Shown in pieces: positions 1-7,471 of a stretch of 25,719 nt of DNA (within the stretch, counting starts at the first letter, position 1; every line of letters begins with the position of its first letter). The notes beneath the pieces were generated by a model, which did not search any database, was not told the origin of the DNA, and worked only from the letters and a program-made list of their open reading frames with translations. Origin of the DNA: JAZQLP01 sp045629205 (GTDB lineage Bacteria; Bacillota; Clostridia; Oscillospirales; UBA644); contig JAZQQT010000027.1 of assembly GCA_045629205.1 (NCBI GenBank), forward strand, positions 1 through 25,719. The letters are read 5' to 3'. The position numbers and the translations under genes were made by a program.

Positions 1-1
1 A

Positions 2-340
2 TGGCTACGATCCGACTTTGTTGTCCGCAAAAAGAAAAAACTCTATATGCGTGATGTGATCGGTTTTGCCGATAAATCGATCACGACTGTCGGAGAACAG
101 ATGCTTTATCTCGACGGTAACGATGCGGTTAAAATGAAGGGGAAGAGAATTCTTATCGTCGACGATGTTATTTCAACCGGCGGTTCTCTCGCCTCAATCG
201 AGCATCTGGTTAATGAAATCGGCGGAAATATCGTCGGCAAAATGTTTGTTCTTGCCGAAGGTGATGCAAAGGACCGTGACGATATTATTTATCTTGAACA
301 GCTTCCTTTGTTTGATGCACAAGGTAATATTTTGAATTAA
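2..340 (+). CDS. Apt-like purine phosphoribosyltransferase, 3' part
   Basis: C-terminal part of a type I phosphoribosyltransferase whose 5' end lies left of the window; the frame is open from base 2, so the Met at 47 is probably internal. The PRPP-binding loop ILIVDDVISTGGS is clear (bases about 151-189). Together with the upstream VVRKKKKLYM stretch and the LAEGDAKDRDDIIYLEQLP tail, it resembles clostridial proteins annotated as adenine phosphoribosyltransferase or related PRPP-binding proteins. Such enzymes attach a nucleobase to PRPP in the cytosol for purine salvage. The base specificity cannot be read from this fragment, and a PurR-type regulatory PRTase domain is possible. The next gene starts 10 bases downstream behind an AAAGGA site, so the two are probably co-transcribed. 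Confidence 0.75.
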   Translation, partial: WLRSDFVVRKKKKLYMRDVIGFADKSITTVGEQMLYLDGNDAVKMKGKRILIVDDVISTGGSLASIEHLVNEIGGNIVGKMFVLAEGDAKDRDDIIYLEQLPLFDAQGNILN

Positions 341-350
341 AGGAAAATTT

Positions 351-1424
351 ATGAAATCTGTTTTTACAAAAGCGGTAGCGTTGCTTTTGCTTGTTGTTTT
401 CTGTATATCTCTCGGAACGGGATGCGCAAAAGTTCCTGAATTGCCGGAAGGCGTTGTCGCAAAAGTCGGTAATTATGAAATCACTCCGGCAGATTATATG
501 TATATGTTATGCAGGTCGTATTATACATATTCTTCCGTTATGTATAGCCAAATGAAATATTCCGGCTATGACTTTTCACTGACTCCCGATCGTCAAAACG
601 CAAAGTATAAAGAAGATACTACATGGGATCAATATTTTAAGGATTATGCTTTATCATATTTCATTCCGATTATCAGATTATACAGCGCAGGCAAAGACGC
701 GGGATTTGAAGTCGAGCAGTCTGTCCTTGACGATTATGCAAAGCAGATGATAAATGAAGAGAAGGTATTGGCAAAACAATCCAAGTTATCTTTGAGTAAC
801 CATTTGTTCGCTGTTTACGGACCGACTACGACAAGGGCTGTGTTTGAGGAAATAGCAAAAAAAATCAAATACGCATTGGCATATTCCGATTATATTCACG
901 ATTCGCTTGAACTTACCGATGAAGAAATTGAGCAGTACAGACAGGATAATATCAAGGATTTTTATGAAGTAGATCTTCGTATAAAAATGTATTCTTATTC
1001 CAATGAGGATGAGTTTAATCGGTGTCGTGACGAAGCATATTCTTTTAAAGATTCCGTGTCCACCCCGGAAGAATTCAAGGCAAAATATCGGGAAACTCTT
1101 CCCGCTGGTATGACGGATGACGACGATGCTTCATTATTGACAAACCAAAAGGTAAGCGATATCGGTTCAGATGATGCCGAAGAGTGGTTTATGGACGAAA
1201 GCAGAAAAACCGGAGATGTCGGTATATTCATCGGTGGGGGAAGAATTCTGCTTGTCATGTTTATCGATCGCAGGTATATTTATGATTATGCGACCTGTAA
1301 GAATGCTGCAATTGTTGAAAAGACAAACAGTATTGTAAACGGACTTGCAGACACATATCCGATTGCCGAAAAAGACACTGAACTTATTGATGCCATCGCA
1401 AATATAGCATATCACGGTGAATGA
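351..1424 (+). CDS. SurA/parvulin-like peptidyl-prolyl isomerase lipoprotein
   Basis: A 357-residue exported lipoprotein. The N-terminus has Lys residues, a hydrophobic core (about residues 8-21) and a Cys at 25 in the context LGTGC, a slightly atypical lipobox with Gly at -3. The mature part begins with VAKVGNYEITPADY, the pattern seen at the start of SurA-type chaperone N-terminal domains. A parvulin-like C-terminal segment follows (roughly 205-320: EVDLRIKMYSY, then EWFMDESRKTGDVG and a YDYAT ending). The family assists folding of secreted proteins outside the membrane (compare PrsA). The isomerase domain is divergent, so catalytic activity is uncertain; a chaperone-only role is possible. 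The start is supported by AAAGGA about 8 bases upstream, and the gene ends at a strong terminator. Confidence 0.7.
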   Translation: MKSVFTKAVALLLLVVFCISLGTGCAKVPELPEGVVAKVGNYEITPADYMYMLCRSYYTYSSVMYSQMKYSGYDFSLTPDRQNAKYKEDTTWDQYFKDYALSYFIPIIRLYSAGKDAGFEVEQSVLDDYAKQMINEEKVLAKQSKLSLSNHLFAVYGPTTTRAVFEEIAKKIKYALAYSDYIHDSLELTDEEIEQYRQDNIKDFYEVDLRIKMYSYSNEDEFNRCRDEAYSFKDSVSTPEEFKAKYRETLPAGMTDDDDASLLTNQKVSDIGSDDAEEWFMDESRKTGDVGIFIGGGRILLVMFIDRRYIYDYATCKNAAIVEKTNSIVNGLADTYPIAEKDTELIDAIANIAYHGE

Positions 1425-1428
1425 GTTT

Positions 1429-1459
1429 ACGCCCACAAAGTGGGCGTTTTCTTTTTTTT
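1429..1459 (+). terminator. Rho-independent terminator after the SurA-like gene
   Basis: An 8-bp perfect stem (ACGCCCAC pairing with GTGGGCGT, 1429-1436 with 1440-1447) closes a three-base AAA loop. It is followed by a T-rich tract to 1459 interrupted by one C. It begins five bases after the stop codon and separates the upstream unit from the tldD promoter. Confidence 0.92.
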
Positions 1460-1461
1460 AC

Positions 1462-1490
1462 TTGCATGTATTGTTTTAATATGGTATACT
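1462..1490 (+). promoter_or_regulatory. Sigma-A-type promoter for tldD-tldE (extended -10)
   Basis: TTGCAT (1462-1467) and TATACT (1485-1490) are separated by exactly 17 bases, and TGG immediately before the -10 gives an extended -10 (TGnTATACT). It lies directly after the terminator and about 35 bases before the TTG start of tldD, so transcription should begin near 1497. Confidence 0.8.
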
Positions 1491-1523
1491 TGACGTAAAT
1501 ATATTTTAAAGGAGAATATTGTC

Positions 1524-2912
1524 TTGCTTCAAGATTTTCTTTCGGAAGTAAAAAATGAATTTTTACCGGGATTGCATACTGAAGTCAGAGCTCAAATCAG
1601 CACGAGACGAGGTGTTCAGATTCTTTCCGGTAATCTGGTAGGAAACAGCCGTAATGAAGTTTCCGGTGTTTCTGCCCGCGTATATAAAAACGGAGTTTGC
1701 GGATTGTCTTCATCTGCGGAATATAATACGGAAACAGCGAGGAATGTTATAAAAGCCGCAGGTGCAAATGCGGAGTTTATGGAAAAACGCACAGGTTCAG
1801 GCATTGTAAAAACAATAGATGCCATTCCATACGAAAAAAAATTTATGGTTATCAGTCCTGATAATATTGAACAGAAAGTGTATATAGATTATGCCAGGGA
1901 AATCGACGGATACATAGCCGCGAAATATCCGGATCTCGCAAGCAGAGGCGTTATCGTTTCATGTGACAGCATGGAAAAGCTCTTATGCACATCCGACGGA
2001 GCCGACGCTCATTTCTTTGCTCCGCGCAGTTATATATATGTTTTTATGACGGCTATGACGGATGCCGGTGCTCCCGTAGAAGTTTTCAAAGCATTCGGAG
2101 GATTCGGAACGTTTGATAATATTTTCGATAAGCCGTCCGGACTTTTTGCGGATATAGATGCGCAGCATGAACGTCTTATGCAAAAGAGGGAAGGCGTCTT
2201 CGCTTCCGCCGGACTCAAAACGGTTATTTTGGGCGGCGATCTTGCCGGTATGATCGCTCATGAAGCAGTCGGACATACCGTTGAGGCGGATATGGTTCTC
2301 GGCGGTTCGGTTGCCGCAAGTTCTTTGGGCAAAAGAGTCGGATCCGATCTTGTTTCTATGACTGATTTCGCATACGAGGCTTTCGGGAAGCAGGCGCCTC
2401 TTCCTGTTTATGTCGATGACGAGGGCGTTCCCGCATGTGACCAGTTACTTATAGATCACGGTATATTGGTCGGATATATGAATAATCGTGAAACCGCAAA
2501 GCATTTCGGAATGAAACCGTGCGGAAATGCGCGTGCTTTTGCGTATAGTGATGAGCCGTTGATAAGGATGAGAAACACGGCGGTTCATCCCGGAAAAGAT
2601 AAATTGGAGGATATGATTGCATCCGTAGACGACGGATATTATCTTATTGAAACCAATAACGGACAGGCGGACTCTACCGGTGAGTTTATGTTCGGCGTTA
2701 CTATGGGGTACGAAATCAAAAACGGCAAACTCGGTAAAGCAATTTTTGATACGACCGTCAGCGGAATTGCTTTTGAAATGCTTAAGACAGTCGATATGGT
2801 TTCTGATAATATCAATTGGTCAAGCTCGGGATTCTGCGGAAAAAAACAGCCGATGCCTGTCGGTATGGGCGGTCCGGAACTGCGTTGCAAAATAATGGTC
2901 GGAGGCAGATAA
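1524..2912 (+). CDS. tldD: TldD metalloprotease subunit
   Basis: A 462-residue member of the TldD/PmbA family, carrying the diagnostic HExxxH zinc motif HEAVGH at residues 246-251. In characterised bacteria TldD and TldE form a heterodimeric zinc protease that cuts small or unfolded peptides. Examples are the leader of microcin B17 and the antitoxin CcdA in Escherichia coli. TldD supplies the catalytic metal site. The start is TTG at 1524: GGAG at 1511-1514 is about 9 bases upstream, and the reading frame begins at the position expected for the family. The tldE partner follows one base after the stop codon, an arrangement that favours balanced synthesis of both subunits. No RiPP precursor or modification gene is seen nearby, so the substrate is unknown. 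Confidence 0.93.
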   Translation: MLQDFLSEVKNEFLPGLHTEVRAQISTRRGVQILSGNLVGNSRNEVSGVSARVYKNGVCGLSSSAEYNTETARNVIKAAGANAEFMEKRTGSGIVKTIDAIPYEKKFMVISPDNIEQKVYIDYAREIDGYIAAKYPDLASRGVIVSCDSMEKLLCTSDGADAHFFAPRSYIYVFMTAMTDAGAPVEVFKAFGGFGTFDNIFDKPSGLFADIDAQHERLMQKREGVFASAGLKTVILGGDLAGMIAHEAVGHTVEADMVLGGSVAASSLGKRVGSDLVSMTDFAYEAFGKQAPLPVYVDDEGVPACDQLLIDHGILVGYMNNRETAKHFGMKPCGNARAFAYSDEPLIRMRNTAVHPGKDKLEDMIASVDDGYYLIETNNGQADSTGEFMFGVTMGYEIKNGKLGKAIFDTTVSGIAFEMLKTVDMVSDNINWSSSGFCGKKQPMPVGMGGPELRCKIMVGGR

Positions 2913-2913
2913 T

Positions 2914-4215
2914 ATGAACGTCAACGAATTAAAACAGCTTGCTCAGAATATTATAGACGATATAAAAAAACGCGGGATAGATAAAGCTTTTTGCTCTGTT
3001 TCTTCTGCGGTAAAGACCGAATTCAATGTCGATAATGGCGCATTTTCTCTTATGCGCACGTTATTTGAAAGTTCTCTTTCGATAACCGTTTACAATGAAG
3101 GAAAAAAAGGATTTGTAAATATAAATAAAATTGATTCCGATTCAATATCCGGTGCTATAGATGAATGTATAAAGATGTCGGAATCTGCTACTCCTGACGA
3201 TGCGTGGGAAGTGGCTCCCGTTTCCGTCAATCAGGATTTTGTAGAAGGCTCGCCTGATATTGAAACGGATAAACTTTTTGACAGAACGGCAGAATTGGTA
3301 TCGTATGCTGAAGAAAAATATCCGAAGGTAATATTGCAGCAGGTCATCGTAACACATGTTAAGGTGGAAAAAGCATACGCAAACTCTAACGGCGTTTTAT
3401 ATTCGGTTCTTGCCGGTGATTATTCGGCTGAATTAATGTTCTCGGCATTGGACGGGGAAAAAACCTCATCTTTTTACGGGTCCGGTTTTACCGTTGATAA
3501 TCTCGATACCCCGTTTTACAGACTCGGCACGGTCGAAAAAGATTTCTCTGATATAGAAAAACAAATTGAAACCGTTCCCGTAGACGGTAAATTTGTCGGC
3601 ACGGTTCTGTTCGTTCCCGCTTCTTTTGCCGAAGCGGTTGAAACGATTTTGTCCGATTTCTGCGGCGATATGGCTATTTTGGACGGAACCTCGATATGGA
3701 AAGACAAACTCGGTCAGAAGGTTGTAGATGAACGGATAACCGTTTCTCTCAATCCGAGTGATCATAGAATTGTCTGCGGTGAGAAGTATACTTCCGAAGG
3801 TTACCTGAGTGAGGATTTGGATATTATTAAAGACGGCGTTCTTAAAAATTTCGCGATTTCTTCTTATGTTGCCAATAAAACCGGAAATAAACGTGCGACA
3901 GCTTCCTCCGGACTTATTGTCAAACCGGGTAATCAATCTCTTGATGATATTATCAGAGGAATTGACAGAGGTATTATTATCGGAAGATTCTCAGGCGGAC
4001 AGCCTGCTTCAAACGGGGATTTTTCCGGAGTCGCAAAGAATAGCTTTTATGTGGAAAACGGCAAAATAAAATATGCTGTTTCAGAAACTATGATAAACGG
4101 TAATTTTGCCGATATGTTCAATAATCTCCGCGCTGTTTCTTCGGATGTGGTTTGTGACGGGGACGTTGCACTTCCGTATGTGGCTTTTGACGGATTGACA
4201 ATATCAGGTAAATAA
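2914..4215 (+). CDS. tldE: TldE (PmbA) subunit of the TldD/TldE protease
   Basis: A 433-residue TldD/PmbA-family protein lacking the HExxxH motif, as expected for the TldE (PmbA) subunit. TldE shapes the substrate channel but does not bind the catalytic zinc. The Gly-rich C-terminal part (ISSYVANKTGNKRATASSG, IGRFSGGQPASNGDFSG) matches the conserved family core. The ATG lies one base beyond the tldD stop codon, with GGAGG inside the end of tldD as ribosome-binding site, so the two are translationally linked and share the 1462 promoter. The length fits the family (about 430-450). Both partners look intact, and a functional cytosolic peptidase is likely. Confidence 0.9.
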   Translation: MNVNELKQLAQNIIDDIKKRGIDKAFCSVSSAVKTEFNVDNGAFSLMRTLFESSLSITVYNEGKKGFVNINKIDSDSISGAIDECIKMSESATPDDAWEVAPVSVNQDFVEGSPDIETDKLFDRTAELVSYAEEKYPKVILQQVIVTHVKVEKAYANSNGVLYSVLAGDYSAELMFSALDGEKTSSFYGSGFTVDNLDTPFYRLGTVEKDFSDIEKQIETVPVDGKFVGTVLFVPASFAEAVETILSDFCGDMAILDGTSIWKDKLGQKVVDERITVSLNPSDHRIVCGEKYTSEGYLSEDLDIIKDGVLKNFAISSYVANKTGNKRATASSGLIVKPGNQSLDDIIRGIDRGIIIGRFSGGQPASNGDFSGVAKNSFYVENGKIKYAVSETMINGNFADMFNNLRAVSSDVVCDGDVALPYVAFDGLTISGK

Positions 4216-4220
4216 AAAGA

Positions 4221-4249
4221 AAAGAGCAACCGATTTTCGGTTGCTCTTT
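4221..4249. terminator. Hairpin terminator shared by tldE and tRNA-Gly
   Basis: A perfect 13-bp inverted repeat (4221-4233 with 4237-4249) with a TTT loop. Read on the minus strand it is followed by a T-rich tail (TTTTCTTTTTATT), making it a strong terminator for the tRNA, which ends eight bases away. On the plus strand only a short T run follows, so it is a weaker stop for tldE transcripts. Confidence 0.88.
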
Positions 4250-4256
4250 AAAAAAA

Positions 4257-4330
4257 TGGAGCGGGTGATGGGAATCGAACCCACGCAATCAGCTTGGAAG
4301 GCTGATGTTCTACCATTGAACTACACCCGC
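4257..4330 (-). tRNA. tRNA-Gly (anticodon TCC), CCA encoded
   Basis: On the minus strand the 7-bp acceptor stem GCGGGTG pairs with CACCCGC. The D-arm follows (TAGTTCAATGGTAGA). The anticodon stem-loop is CAGCCTTCCAAGCTG with loop CTTCCAA, giving anticodon TCC, and the T-arm contains GGGTTCGATTCCC. The discriminator is T, and CCA is encoded at 4259-4257. It is 74 bases with CCA. It reads GGA and GGG (with wobble) glycine codons. It is a stand-alone gene with its own promoter and terminator, on the strand opposite to its neighbours. Confidence 0.97.
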
Positions 4331-4351
4331 AAAATGTCTGTTGACCTTGTT

Positions 4352-4379
4352 ATTATATCAAACTGATTTGTTTTGTCAA
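4352..4379 (-). promoter_or_regulatory. Near-consensus promoter of tRNA-Gly
   Basis: On the minus strand TTGACA (4379-4374) and TATAAT (4357-4352) are perfect consensus hexamers separated by 16 bases. The predicted start is near 4345, about 15 bases before the mature tRNA 5' end. This is a strong promoter, as expected for a stable RNA. Confidence 0.88.
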
Positions 4380-4421
4380 TATAAAAAATTGCAATGTAAC
4401 AATATATTCAAAAATAAGCGA

Positions 4422-4427
4422 TATAAT
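4422..4427 (+). promoter_or_regulatory. Possible -10 box for the CHAP-domain gene
   Basis: TATAAT sits 40 bases before the CHAP gene. No convincing -35 is present at 15-19 bases; GTAACA (4396-4401) is a 4/6 match but 20 bases away. A promoter must lie between the divergent tRNA promoter and 4468, because the upstream plus-strand unit ends at a hairpin. This is the best candidate, and it may need an activator or another sigma factor. Confidence 0.35.
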
Positions 4428-4467
4428 TTGTATTCAGATTAACGCTCGGGCAGGTGGGTTTGAGGTA

Positions 4468-5157
4468 ATGAAACAAAGAAACAGCAGCAAGACAACCGCT
4501 TTTGTACTTGCCGTTATTTTGTTTATTATAGGTGTCTTGCTTATAATTTATCTTCCTCGCTCAGAGTCGTCGGATCCTGAAACTCCCATAGTGGAATATC
4601 CGGAAAAAGAAACATCTCCTAAAGTTTATTCGACTTTCCCGCTTTTTCACGGATATAAAGAGTATTCTTTCGTGGAAAAATTGGTATCGATTGCAGAAAG
4701 CCAACTCGGAGAATGTGAAGGAAAAAAAGGATATACGAAATACGGGGAATTCTTTGGCCATCCATACGAAGCATGGTGCACTGAATATGTGATTTGGTGC
4801 GTTTCTCAGGCAGAAAAAGAAACCGGCTTGAATTATCTTAAACTGTATTATCCCAAAACAGATTATTCCGGCGGTTGCGTTGATTTTTACAGTAAAAAAG
4901 GCTGGTTTTTCAAACGCGGTTCTATTGTTCCCCGCAGAGGAGATATAATAGTTTTCGATTATGATTTTGACGGCGTGACCGATCATACCGGATTGGTTAC
5001 GGGTGTAGAATATGATGAATCCGAAGATAAGCTGTATATTCTTACTATAGAAGGCAATATTCCGGAAGATGAACCCGGCGGTATTGTCAGAGAAAGACGT
5101 CTTCCCGCGGATTGGGAAAAAATATACGGATATGGGACTTTTTTGATTTCAGAATAG
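4468..5157 (+). CDS. Membrane-anchored CHAP-domain amidase/endopeptidase
   Basis: A 229-residue protein with one N-terminal hydrophobic helix (about residues 10-29) preceded by basic residues, acting as a signal anchor. A short Pro/Ser/Glu-rich linker leads into a CHAP domain (about 68-225). The expected catalytic Cys is C104 (EAWCTEYVIWC), the His is H173 (DHTGLV), and an acidic or polar third residue follows (IEGN, E195/N197). CHAP domains are papain-like and usually cleave peptidoglycan peptide bonds or act as amidases. With the anchor, this suggests a cell-wall hydrolase on the outer face of the membrane. AGGTGG at 4452-4457 and GAGGT at 4462-4466 lie before the ATG. It is followed directly by a small lipoprotein gene, probably co-transcribed. 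The substrate cannot be told from sequence. Confidence 0.8.
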   Translation: MKQRNSSKTTAFVLAVILFIIGVLLIIYLPRSESSDPETPIVEYPEKETSPKVYSTFPLFHGYKEYSFVEKLVSIAESQLGECEGKKGYTKYGEFFGHPYEAWCTEYVIWCVSQAEKETGLNYLKLYYPKTDYSGGCVDFYSKKGWFFKRGSIVPRRGDIIVFDYDFDGVTDHTGLVTGVEYDESEDKLYILTIEGNIPEDEPGGIVRERRLPADWEKIYGYGTFLISE

Positions 5158-5166
5158 GAGAAACCG

Positions 5167-5757
5167 ATGAAACTGAGAATTACGGTTGTAACGTTATTTG
5201 TTTTGCTCTGCATGGTTATCCTGTCGGCTTGCTCTGGGCAAAAGGAAGCGGTTTATACATATTATAATCTTTTTGCCGAAACCGACGAACCGTATTTGTT
5301 TATGCTTGACGAGGATAAAATTGCCGGCGTATATATCAATAACGTTCGTGATTTTTGCGGATTTGAGGTAACGGCATCAGTTCCGTCTTTTTCTGAAAAT
5401 ACTGTTGTGCTTTCCGTTTATGAATATACAGACGGGTATGAGGACTCGCTCGCCGGTTCACCTTTGTATACGGCATCCTTTTCAAACGTTAAAGACGGAC
5501 AGACTCTGTATCTGCAGTTTGAGGATTTGGAATACGGAAAATATATATTAACAGTTTCCTCTGATTGTAATGCCGTGGGGCTTTACAGACAGGCGTCGCT
5601 TCCTTCTGTTGAAAATAAAGCTCATTTCTATTACGGCGATTCACGCCTTGATGTCGGTGCGCTTGCGTTTTCTCTTGTTTGCAGAACATCCAAGGTAAAA
5701 GGACTGTCGGCAACGGATGTCCTTGCCGTTTTGGATTATTCTTCGCAAAATAACTGA
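5167..5757 (+). CDS. Small lipoprotein of unknown function
   Basis: A 196-residue protein with a classic lipoprotein signal: basic start, hydrophobic core and an LSAC lipobox ending in Cys 22. The mature part is rich in aromatic and acidic residues and in predicted beta-strand segments (for example VVLSVYEYTDGYE and ILTVSSDCNAVGLYRQ), suggesting a beta-sandwich fold. I do not recognise a family. AGGAG at 5156-5160 overlaps the stop codon of the CHAP gene, so the pair is probably an operon, and the lipoprotein may work beside the anchored CHAP enzyme on the cell surface. There is no obvious terminator; the next 60 bases hold the tsaE promoter. Confidence 0.72.
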   Translation: MKLRITVVTLFVLLCMVILSACSGQKEAVYTYYNLFAETDEPYLFMLDEDKIAGVYINNVRDFCGFEVTASVPSFSENTVVLSVYEYTDGYEDSLAGSPLYTASFSNVKDGQTLYLQFEDLEYGKYILTVSSDCNAVGLYRQASLPSVENKAHFYYGDSRLDVGALAFSLVCRTSKVKGLSATDVLAVLDYSSQNN

Positions 5758-5776
5758 TATTTGATTGAAAATATCA

Positions 5777-5805
5777 TTGACAGATATATATTATTAATAT
5801 ATAAT
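5777..5805 (+). promoter_or_regulatory. Perfect-consensus promoter before tsaE
   Basis: TTGACA (5777-5782) and TATAAT (5800-5805) are exact consensus hexamers with the optimal 17-base spacer, in an A+T-rich region. Transcription should start near 5811-5813. It is the only strong promoter found before the 13-gene run that extends to 22857. Confidence 0.88.
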
Positions 5806-5836
5806 ATTAAAGATATATTATTTTTTGAGTTCAGAA

Positions 5837-6301
5837 ATGCAAGATAAAATAAGAAAAACTGTTTCATATACTACTCAATCCGAATCCGAAACATCGGAGC
5901 TCGGTATCAGATTCGCTGATTTTATCAGGAAAAACCATTCTGCTTTTCCGTTTAATGTTTCGTTAACCGGTGAAATTGGCGGAGGTAAAACCGCATTTGT
6001 AAAAGGAGTCTTGAAAGGTCTCGGATATAATGACAGAGTTACAAGTCCGACGTTTGCCCTTTGTAACAGATATGATTGCGGAATAACCGTTTATCATATC
6101 GATTTATACCGTCTTTCTTCTTCCGAAGATGTTTTTGCATCATGTATTGCCGATACCGAAGACGGTGATCTTTTGCTGATTGAGTGGGCTGAAATTGCCG
6201 AAAACTGTGTGCCGTTTGATCTGTATATTTCTTTTCAATACGGCGACGGCGATAATAAGAGAATTATAACCTTTTCCGAGGACGTGATATCAGGTGTTTA
6301 A
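5837..6301 (+). CDS. tsaE: TsaE, tRNA t6A biosynthesis ATPase
   Basis: TsaE is the small P-loop ATPase that regulates the TsaB-TsaD complex. That complex transfers threonylcarbamoyl to A37 of ANN-decoding tRNAs. The Walker A GEIGGGKT is at residues 45-52 (counted from the ATG at 5837), followed by the family pattern VTSPTFALCNRY and the YHIDLYRL strand, then LLIEWAE near the end. The length (154) fits the family. The frame also has a TTG at 5825, four codons upstream. I prefer ATG 5837 because a weak GAG lies about 7 bases before it and nothing resembling a ribosome-binding site precedes the TTG. Either way the leader is very short. The end overlaps tsaB by 8 bases. Confidence 0.93.
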   Translation: MQDKIRKTVSYTTQSESETSELGIRFADFIRKNHSAFPFNVSLTGEIGGGKTAFVKGVLKGLGYNDRVTSPTFALCNRYDCGITVYHIDLYRLSSSEDVFASCIADTEDGDLLLIEWAEIAENCVPFDLYISFQYGDGDNKRIITFSEDVISGV

Positions 6302-7016
6302 TAAAGAAGAAAATTTCACAGAAAATCTTTTAGCCATCGATTGCGCTTCTGTAACCTGTTCGGTTGCCGTTTACGGTCAGAAAAGAATTCTCTGCAATAT
6401 TGATACGGATGTCCGTAAAACTCATTCGGTTACGTTGCTTCCCTCAATTGATGCCGCATTGAAATTTACCGGATTGTCTGTTTCCGATCTTTCCGGAATA
6501 TGCGTCACTGTCGGTCCGGGATCTTTTACAGGATTAAAAATAGGCATCTCAACTGCAAAAGGCTTGGCTTTTAATGATGATATTCCGTGTTACGCTGTGT
6601 CATCAATGACGGCTCTTGCTTACGGATATTGCGGATTTGACGGGATCATCTGTGCTTCTTTTGATGCAAGACGTAATATGCTGTATAATGCATTGTTCCT
6701 GTCTCAAAACGGGGTAATGACACGTCTGTGTCAGGATAGACAGTCATCTGTTTCAGAAGCGGTCGCAGAAACAATCGATTTGTCGGGACAATACGGATTG
6801 CCTGCGTATTTTGTCGGTGACGGTGCCGCGTTATGTTCGGATAGTCTTAACGGTTTTTCGGCTGAAATTTTCACCGACGGAATAAAAGCATCTTCAATTA
6901 TAAGTGCTGTTTTGGCGGGAGATTGTGTTTGTATTGACGCAGAATCACTCCTTCCTGAATATTTAAGACCGTCACAGGCGGAAAGAGAAAGAACCGAAAA
7001 AGGAGAACACGAATGA
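6294..7016 (+). CDS. tsaB: TsaB, tRNA t6A biosynthesis scaffold subunit
   Basis: A 240-residue ASKHA-fold protein with an LAIDCASVTCSVAVYG start and the conserved VGPGSFTGLKIGISTAKGLA stretch. TsaB pairs with TsaD and docks TsaE for t6A synthesis and is not itself catalytic. The GTG start at 6294 overlaps the end of tsaE, with GAGGA at 6278-6282 as ribosome-binding site. TsaB and TsaE side by side is the usual bacterial arrangement. The usual followers rimI and tsaD are absent here: rpiB comes next, so tsaD and tsaC must lie elsewhere. The C-terminus overlaps rpiB by four bases (ATGA). Confidence 0.93.
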   Translation: MFNKEENFTENLLAIDCASVTCSVAVYGQKRILCNIDTDVRKTHSVTLLPSIDAALKFTGLSVSDLSGICVTVGPGSFTGLKIGISTAKGLAFNDDIPCYAVSSMTALAYGYCGFDGIICASFDARRNMLYNALFLSQNGVMTRLCQDRQSSVSEAVAETIDLSGQYGLPAYFVGDGAALCSDSLNGFSAEIFTDGIKASSIISAVLAGDCVCIDAESLLPEYLRPSQAERERTEKGEHE

Positions 7017-7444
7017 TTGCAATAGCTTCCGATCATGCCGGCTTTTACATGAAAAACAGAATAAACGATTTTCTGTCTTCAAAGGGTATTCGGACAATGG
7101 ATTTCGGCACATATTCCGAAGAATCATGCGATTATCCCGTTTTTGCAAAAAAAGCCTGTGCTTCCGTTAACAGCGGCGAATGTGAAATGGCGATTCTTGT
7201 ATGCGGCACGGGTATAGGAATGTCGATGGTGGCAAATAAAATCAAAGGAATTCGAGCTGCTGTTTGCTCAGATGAGTTTTCAACGGAATTTACACGCCGC
7301 CACAATGATGCCAATGTTATGTGTCTCGGCGCTCGCGTTATGTCCGTCGAAAAAGCGCTGAAACTTGTCGGTATTTTTATTGATAATAAATTTGACGGCG
7401 GGAAACACGCCATCCGCGTGGCAATGATTGAAAACGAAGATTAA
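7013..7444 (+). CDS. rpiB: Ribose-5-phosphate isomerase B
   Basis: A 143-residue RpiB/LacAB-family sugar-phosphate isomerase interconverting ribose-5-phosphate and ribulose-5-phosphate in the pentose phosphate pathway. Visible landmarks are SDHAG (residues 6-10), the catalytic Cys 64 in VCGTGIGMS, the RRHNDANVMCLGAR stretch that holds substrate-binding His/Arg residues, and the FDGGKHAIRV ending. The ATG overlaps the tsaB stop codon (ATGA) with AAGGAG upstream, indicating translational coupling. It supplies ribose-5-phosphate for PRPP, which fits with upp immediately downstream. A LacA/LacB-type galactose-6-phosphate isomerase role is less likely in this setting. Confidence 0.93.
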   Translation: MIAIASDHAGFYMKNRINDFLSSKGIRTMDFGTYSEESCDYPVFAKKACASVNSGECEMAILVCGTGIGMSMVANKIKGIRAAVCSDEFSTEFTRRHNDANVMCLGARVMSVEKALKLVGIFIDNKFDGGKHAIRVAMIENED

Positions 7445-7471
7445 TTTTCTTTATATACAAGGAGAACTACA

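Noticed and set aside
3466..3936. 156-codon minus-strand open frame inside tldE
   Set aside because: Antisense shadow of a conserved gene, with no ribosome-binding site or recognisable motif.
4561..4986. 141-codon minus-strand open frame opposite the CHAP gene
   Set aside because: The plus-strand frame has a signal anchor and catalytic Cys/His; the antisense frame has no support.
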